Source: Clostridiales bacterium
GTDB lineage: Bacteria; Bacillota; Clostridia; Christensenellales; UBA1242
Direction: 5' to 3'
Length of the DNA stretch: 64,000 nt
Assembly (NCBI GenBank): GCA_015055605.1
Contig: SVHV01000001.1
Span: 191,026-255,025 of the forward strand
A model generated the notes under the pieces. It worked only from the letters and a program-made list of their open reading frames with translations. It made no database searches and had not been told where the DNA came from. Made by a program: the position numbers and the translations under genes. Positions 59,243 to 64,000 of this stretch are shown here, in pieces; position 1 is the stretch's first letter, and every line of letters starts with the position of its first letter.

Positions 59243-60337
59243 ATGTATAGCATAGAAGACAAAGTGATTATGTGGTTATCTTCGTTTGAATTTGTATCCT
59301 ACAAGAAAGTAAAGGCTGTTTTAGATACTTTTGATAACCTTGAGGAATTATTTAACAATCTAAAAGACTACAAGTTAGAATTACTAAAAATATTTAAACA
59401 TAATGAGTATGAAGAATTATTATCTGCAAATAATTTTTTGTATGTAACAAATACAATTAATAATTATGAGAAACAAGATATAAAGGTGCTTACTATTAAA
59501 AGTGAAGAATATCCTGAGTATCTTAGAGAGATAGATACTCCTCCTATAATGTTATATTGTAAAGGGAATATCTCGCTACTAAAGACAGAGTGTCTAGCTG
59601 TAGTTGGTACTCGTAGGGCTACGAATTACGGTAAAACTGCGTGTAAAAAACTTATCAGCGAAGTGGCTGTGGAGGGCATTACAATAGTCAGTGGACTAGC
59701 TGAAGGTATAGATACTATAGCACACAAAAGTACACTAGAGGTAAATGGTAAAACAATTGCTGTCTTGGGTAGTGGGCTTTTGCACATTTATCCTAGTAGT
59801 AATGAGTCTTTATTTCAAGAAATACTTGATAAAGATGGTCTTATTATATCCGAATATAAGCCAAACGAACCTTCTGTTACTTATCATTTTCCTGTTAGAA
59901 ATAGGATTATTGCCGGTATTAGTAAGGCGACTTTTATAGTAGAGGCGACTGAGAAGAGTGGTAGTATGCATACTAAAAATTATGCTCTCGAGTATAATAG
60001 AGAAGTATTTGCTCTCCCTGCTCGAATCAATGATATTTATAGTGTTGGTTGTAATAAGATTATTAGCAATGGTCAAGCTAGAATGGTTCTATCATCAGCA
60101 GATATAATTGATTTTTACGGCAAATCTAAGCGTAACAACTCTAGTTTGAAGGCAATACAGATGTCTTATGAAGAGCAACTAATATATGATGCACTCGACC
60201 TAAATGAAATGAATATAGATGATATTATTAAGAAAACAAAAATGGAAACAAAGGTTATCCTAACTATGCTTATGAGAATGGAGATTAAGGGAATTATAAA
60301 GAAACTACCAGGAAATCTCTATGCAATAGATAGATAA
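59243..60337 (+). CDS. dprA: DNA processing protein DprA
   Basis: 364 residues from ATG 59243 (GGGGAT upstream; an in-frame TTG at 59231 overlaps comM). Rossmann-like core with VVGTRRATNYGKTACKKLISE, SGLAEGIDTIAH, AVLGSGLLHIYPSSN and AGISKATFIVEA. A short SAM-like helical N-terminus and a C-terminal winged domain. Binds ssDNA and loads RecA in transformation. Followed by topA 13 bases on, the usual order. Confidence 0.94.
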   Translation: MYSIEDKVIMWLSSFEFVSYKKVKAVLDTFDNLEELFNNLKDYKLELLKIFKHNEYEELLSANNFLYVTNTINNYEKQDIKVLTIKSEEYPEYLREIDTPPIMLYCKGNISLLKTECLAVVGTRRATNYGKTACKKLISEVAVEGITIVSGLAEGIDTIAHKSTLEVNGKTIAVLGSGLLHIYPSSNESLFQEILDKDGLIISEYKPNEPSVTYHFPVRNRIIAGISKATFIVEATEKSGSMHTKNYALEYNREVFALPARINDIYSVGCNKIISNGQARMVLSSADIIDFYGKSKRNNSSLKAIQMSYEEQLIYDALDLNEMNIDDIIKKTKMETKVILTMLMRMEIKGIIKKLPGNLYAIDR

Positions 60338-60350
60338 CAAAAGGTGATTT

Positions 60351-62558
60351 ATGAAGTTAGTTATTATAGAAGGTCTTGGTAAAAAAGACACTATTAAAAA
60401 ATACTTAGGTGATGACTATGAGGTTGTTGCAACCAAAGGTCATGTTAGAGACTTACCACAAAAATCTCTAGCTGTTAATCCTAAGAACAATTTTGAAGTT
60501 CAATATGAGATAATGCCAGATAAAAAAGACATTGTTAAGATGCTAAAAGAGAAGAGTTCTAAGGCTGATTCTATTTATCTTGCGACCGACCCGGATAGAG
60601 AGGGAGAAGCAATTAGTTGGCACTTATGTTCAATACTTGACCTTAATCCTAATGACCCTATCAGAATTCAGTTCAATGAGATTACTAAGAACGCTATTAC
60701 AAAGGGTTTAGAAAATCCTAGAGCAATAGACTTAAATCTTGTTAATGCTCAACAGACTAGAAGGATTATTGATAGATTAGTGGGTTATGGTGTTTCACCT
60801 AAGGCTTGTAGACAAATAAGTCCAAATCTAAGTGCAGGTAGAGTACAGAGTGTTGCTCTTAGATTGGTTGTAGATAGAGAAAAAGAGATTAGAAACTTCG
60901 TACCACAAGAGTTCTGGACAATGGTTGCCAGTTTAACTAAGGGTAACAGTGATGTATTTAAGGCTAGCCTTGCTAAGTATAAGAATAAAAAGATAGTTCC
61001 TGCTAGTAAAGAAGAGGTTGACGAAATCTTATCTAAGGTTAGTGATGGTAAATATATTGTAAAGAATATAAAGAAAAGCTTATCTAAACAAAGCCCATCT
61101 GCACCATACACAACTAGTACAATGCAACAAGATGCACTGGCTAAAATAGGTTCTTTAAAGCAAGTATCTAAGTGTGCACAAGAATTATATGAGGGTGTTA
61201 CATTAGGTAGTGAGGGTAAAGTTGCTCTAATTACCTATATTAGAACAGATAGTGTAAGAGTTGCTCCTGAGGCTCAGGCAATGGCTAGAGAATATATATC
61301 TAGAGTATATGGTGATAAATATGTGCCTAAGACTCCAAATATGTATAAGACTAAAGGTTCAGCTCAAGATGCGCACGAGGCTATTAGACCTATATCACTA
61401 GAGAGAACCCCAGAAAAAGTAAAAGAGTTTTTAAGCTCAGATAACTATAAATTATATAAACTCATATATAATAGATTCTTAGCTAGTCAGATGACTCCTG
61501 CAACTTTTGATTCTGTTGCGGTGGAAATAGACAATAATGATTATACTTTTAAGTGTACAGGAAAAACACCGGTATTTGATGGCTATACAGTATTGTCTCA
61601 GACAACTAAAAAAGCAAAGCAACCTAGTGAAGATGATGAGGCTGAGGGTGTTAATAATAAATTGCCAGAAATGAATGAGGGTGATGAACTTACATTTAAA
61701 GAGATGGCGACTAATCAAAAATTCACTAAACCACCTTCAAGATATACTGAAGCATCTCTTGTTAAAGAAATGGAAGAAAAGGGTATTGGTAGACCGGCTA
61801 CTTATACTCCAACAATTACGCTTCTTGCTGCTAGAAAGTATGTTGATAAAGAGGCTAAGTATCTATTCCCAACAGAATTAGGCGAGAAATTAACTGATTT
61901 CTTGGTTAAGAATTATGAGGGATTGTTTAATGTTAAGTTTACTGCTGATATGGAGAATAAACTTGACCAAATAGCTAATAATGAGATTGATTTCTTAGCA
62001 GTTATGAAGAAATTTAATGACTATCTAGAGAAGTTGTTAGGACAATATCTTCCTCCAGAGAAAACTGGTATTATGTGTGAAAAGTGTGGTCACGAGATGG
62101 TGAAGAGGGTGAGCAAGTATGGAGAATTCTTGGCTTGTAGTAATTATCCTCAATGTAAACATATTCTCAATACTAATAATCCAGAAGAGCATATCGGTCA
62201 GTGTCCACAATGTGGTAGTGAACTAGTAAAAAAAGTTAGTAAATATGGGGAGTTTATTGCTTGTAGCAACTATCCTACATGTAAGTATATTCAAGGTGTA
62301 GATAATGTTGTTGGTAAATGTCCTCAGTGTGGAGGAGATGTTTTAGAGAGAAAGTCTAGAACGGGCAAAATCTTCTATGGCTGTAAAAATTTCCCTAAAT
62401 GTCAATTTAGTTCGTGGGAGATTCCACTAGAGACAAAATGCCCTAAGTGTGATAGTTACTTGACTACCAAAGAAATAAATGGTAACCAAAGACATAAATG
62501 TAGTAATCCACAGTGTGATTTTACAGAAATAGTTAAAAAAGATAGCGAGAATGTATAG
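60351..62558 (+). CDS. topA: DNA topoisomerase I
   Basis: 735 residues. Toprim core with ATDPDREGEAISWHL, RVQSVALRLVVDRE, the active tyrosine Y296 in LITYIRTDS, and four C-terminal zinc ribbons (CEKCGHEM.., CPQCGSEL.., CPQCGGDV.., CPKCDSYL..). The N-terminal motif reads EGLGKKDTI where most TopA read ESPAKAKTI: catalytic Glu7 and Lys11 stay, the SPA triplet is changed. Relaxes negative supercoils. Confidence 0.95.
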   Translation: MKLVIIEGLGKKDTIKKYLGDDYEVVATKGHVRDLPQKSLAVNPKNNFEVQYEIMPDKKDIVKMLKEKSSKADSIYLATDPDREGEAISWHLCSILDLNPNDPIRIQFNEITKNAITKGLENPRAIDLNLVNAQQTRRIIDRLVGYGVSPKACRQISPNLSAGRVQSVALRLVVDREKEIRNFVPQEFWTMVASLTKGNSDVFKASLAKYKNKKIVPASKEEVDEILSKVSDGKYIVKNIKKSLSKQSPSAPYTTSTMQQDALAKIGSLKQVSKCAQELYEGVTLGSEGKVALITYIRTDSVRVAPEAQAMAREYISRVYGDKYVPKTPNMYKTKGSAQDAHEAIRPISLERTPEKVKEFLSSDNYKLYKLIYNRFLASQMTPATFDSVAVEIDNNDYTFKCTGKTPVFDGYTVLSQTTKKAKQPSEDDEAEGVNNKLPEMNEGDELTFKEMATNQKFTKPPSRYTEASLVKEMEEKGIGRPATYTPTITLLAARKYVDKEAKYLFPTELGEKLTDFLVKNYEGLFNVKFTADMENKLDQIANNEIDFLAVMKKFNDYLEKLLGQYLPPEKTGIMCEKCGHEMVKRVSKYGEFLACSNYPQCKHILNTNNPEEHIGQCPQCGSELVKKVSKYGEFIACSNYPTCKYIQGVDNVVGKCPQCGGDVLERKSRTGKIFYGCKNFPKCQFSSWEIPLETKCPKCDSYLTTKEINGNQRHKCSNPQCDFTEIVKKDSENV

Positions 62559-63878
62559 ATGACAGTAGTGAAAATTATAGGAGGAGGTCTGGCTGGTTGT
62601 GAGGCTGCTTATCAACTAGCTAAGAGGGGTGTAGAGGTTAAACTCTATGAAATGAAACCAAAGAAGTTTTCTCCTGCACATAAAAATAAAAATTTAGCAG
62701 AATTAGTATGCTCAAATTCATTAAAAAGTGATGATATAACTACATCGGGTGGTCTTTTAAAAGAAGAATTAAGGAAATTAGATTCACTAATTATTAGAGT
62801 TGCAGATGAAACTAGAGTTCCTGCTGGTTCTAGTCTGTCAGTAGATAGAGAAAAATTTAGTGCGAGAGTTACAGAGATATTATCTACTTTTGATAATATT
62901 GAAGTAATTAATGAGGAGGCATCTAGTATAGATACTTCCACTCCAACTATTATTGCAACAGGACCTCTAACTAGTGATGCCTTATCTCAAGAGATATTTA
63001 AACTAGTAGGCAATGAGGGTTTGTATTTCTTTGATGCGATAGCACCTATTGTTGAGTTTGATAGTATTAATTTTGACATTGCTTATATAAAAGATAGATA
63101 TGATAAGTGTGATGGTGAGCCTAGTTATATTAACTGTCCATTTACAAAAGAACAATATTTAGCCTTTTATAACGAACTTATTAATGGCGAAACAGTACAA
63201 CTAAAGGACTTTGAAAAAAAGAAGGTTTATGAGGGGTGTATGCCTATCGAAATCCTCGCTAAGAGAGGTGAGGACTCTATTAGGTTTGGTCCACTCAAGC
63301 CTGTTGGTCTTAGGGACCCTAAAACTGATAAAACCCCTTATGCTGTTGTACAATTAAGAAAAGAAACTTTTGCGAATGATTATTATAATATTGTTGGATT
63401 TCAAACTAATCTTACATATCCTGAGCAAAAGAGAATATTTAGAATGATACCAGGACTTGAAAATGCAGAATTTCTAAGGTTAGGTACTTGTCATAAAAAT
63501 ACTTATATATATTCTCCTGGTAATCTAAAAGAAACATATCAGATGATAAAAGAACCTAATATATTCTTTGCTGGACAAATAACTGGTGTTGAAGGATATG
63601 TTGAAAGTATTTCTAGTGGACTAGTTGCTGGACTTAATATGTATGCATATTTAAATAACTTAGAAGATGTTACTTTTGACAAAAGCACTATTATTGGTGC
63701 ATTATGTAAGTATATTTCTACTAAGGTAGGCGATTTTGAGCCTATGAGTGCGAATATGGGTCTTATCAATTTTGGAGAATTTAAGATTAAAGATAAAAAA
63801 GAAAAAAACAAGAAACTAGCAGAGAAATCTCTGCAAAATATAGACAAAGTAAAGGAGATAATAGATAGATGGAACTAA
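62559..63878 (+). CDS. trmFO: Methylenetetrahydrofolate-tRNA-(uracil-54-C5)-methyltransferase TrmFO
   Basis: 439 residues, starting right after the topA stop. [28 protein letters not shown] binds [12 protein letters not shown] and the GMVPxEVMA-like segment [13 protein letters not shown] carry the catalytic Cys; [15 protein letters not shown] at the end. Makes m5U54 (ribothymidine) using folate. The order topA-trmFO-hslV is that of Bacillus but xerC is missing between them. Confidence 0.95.
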   Translation: MTVVKIIGGGLAGCEAAYQLAKRGVEVKLYEMKPKKFSPAHKNKNLAELVCSNSLKSDDITTSGGLLKEELRKLDSLIIRVADETRVPAGSSLSVDREKFSARVTEILSTFDNIEVINEEASSIDTSTPTIIATGPLTSDALSQEIFKLVGNEGLYFFDAIAPIVEFDSINFDIAYIKDRYDKCDGEPSYINCPFTKEQYLAFYNELINGETVQLKDFEKKKVYEGCMPIEILAKRGEDSIRFGPLKPVGLRDPKTDKTPYAVVQLRKETFANDYYNIVGFQTNLTYPEQKRIFRMIPGLENAEFLRLGTCHKNTYIYSPGNLKETYQMIKEPNIFFAGQITGVEGYVESISSGLVAGLNMYAYLNNLEDVTFDKSTIIGALCKYISTKVGDFEPMSANMGLINFGEFKIKDKKEKNKKLAEKSLQNIDKVKEIIDRWN

Positions 63879-64000
63879 GAGGTACAACTATACTAGGTGT
63901 TAAGAGAAATGGAAAGACTGTACTTATCGGTGATGGACAGGCTACTCTAGGTGAGAGAGTTATTATGAAGAGTAATTCTAGAAAAGTTAGAAGAATCTAT
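63869..64000 (+). CDS. hslV: ATP-dependent protease subunit HslV (start only)
   Basis: The first 44 codons from ATG 63869, overlapping trmFO by 10 bases, with AAAGGAG 9 bases upstream. [20 protein letters not shown] and [16 protein letters not shown] match the HslV/ClpQ N-terminus. The catalytic Thr of HslV is expected near the GTT start, after a short pro-part (MELRG). Runs off the window; hslU and codY would follow by family order. Confidence 0.9.
   Translation, partial: MELRGTTILGVKRNGKTVLIGDGQATLGERVIMKSNSRKVRRIY

Overview
The window is AT-rich chromosomal DNA from a low-G+C Gram-positive bacterium (Bacillota), most likely an uncultured, anaerobic, spore-forming Clostridia-like organism. 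The evidence is: gene orders shared with Bacillus/Clostridium (hrcA-grpE-dnaK-dnaJ-rsmE-mtaB; rpoZ-priA-def-fmt-rsmB-rlmN-rsgA-rpe-spoVM; asp23-fakA; ytxC-thrS; dprA-topA-trmFO-hslV), purine-rich Shine-Dalgarno sites, a CIRCE operator, a threonine T-box, and three sporulation genes (sigK, spoVM, a ytxC-like gene). TGA is used as a stop (for example by hrcA), so the code is standard. Exact taxonomy cannot be read from this sequence alone.

Layout: 1-5.6 kb is the right end of a phage-type structural cassette (capsid, connector, two structural proteins, a coiled-coil protein, two holin-like proteins) with no integrase, lysin or att site in view. 5.7-15.8 kb holds a membrane protein, RNase J, a tRNA wobble-uridine modification pair (trmR, U32 peptidase family), sigK, RNase P RNA, rarA, another membrane protein and a minus-strand pair (an apparently inactive GDPD-like protein and a divergent guanylate kinase). 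16-27 kb is lepA-hemW-PHP, then the HrcA/CIRCE heat-shock operon and a translation/RNA-modification tail. 27.5-44.7 kb holds rpsU, an unknown gene, pcrA-ligA, and a long run from rpoZ to rpe that ends in spoVM and an unknown gene coupled to it, then a TasA-like surface protein, rpmB, asp23 and fakA. 44.8-49 kb is accessory: an SdpI-like membrane protein, a 49-residue Ser/Thr/Arg/Lys protein, a broken surface-protein fragment, four tRNA genes, a metallophosphoesterase and a bPH-type membrane protein. 49-54.6 kb is a divergent glycerolipid/glycerol island (alpha/beta hydrolase-glpK; two FAD oxidoreductases and a DUF1667 protein). 54.7-64 kb holds ytxC-like, T-box-thrS, comM-dprA-topA-trmFO and the start of hslV.

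How the genes work together: most blocks are housekeeping modules for translation, replication restart and repair, and RNA processing. HrcA with CIRCE would repress the chaperone operon. The hydrolase, glycerol kinase and three-part glycerol-3-phosphate dehydrogenase would take glycerol from lipid into glycolysis. The least ordinary items are the phage-like cassette, a possible terminator/antiterminator between rpoZ and priA, the unknown gene translationally coupled to spoVM, the GDPD-like pseudoenzyme paired with a divergent guanylate kinase, an Asn/Tyr/Ser-rich insert in PcrA, a threonyl-tRNA synthetase without its TGS domain, and the small Ser/Thr/Arg/Lys protein closed by a very tall hairpin. 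All promoter and hairpin calls were made by eye; no folding or database search was run.
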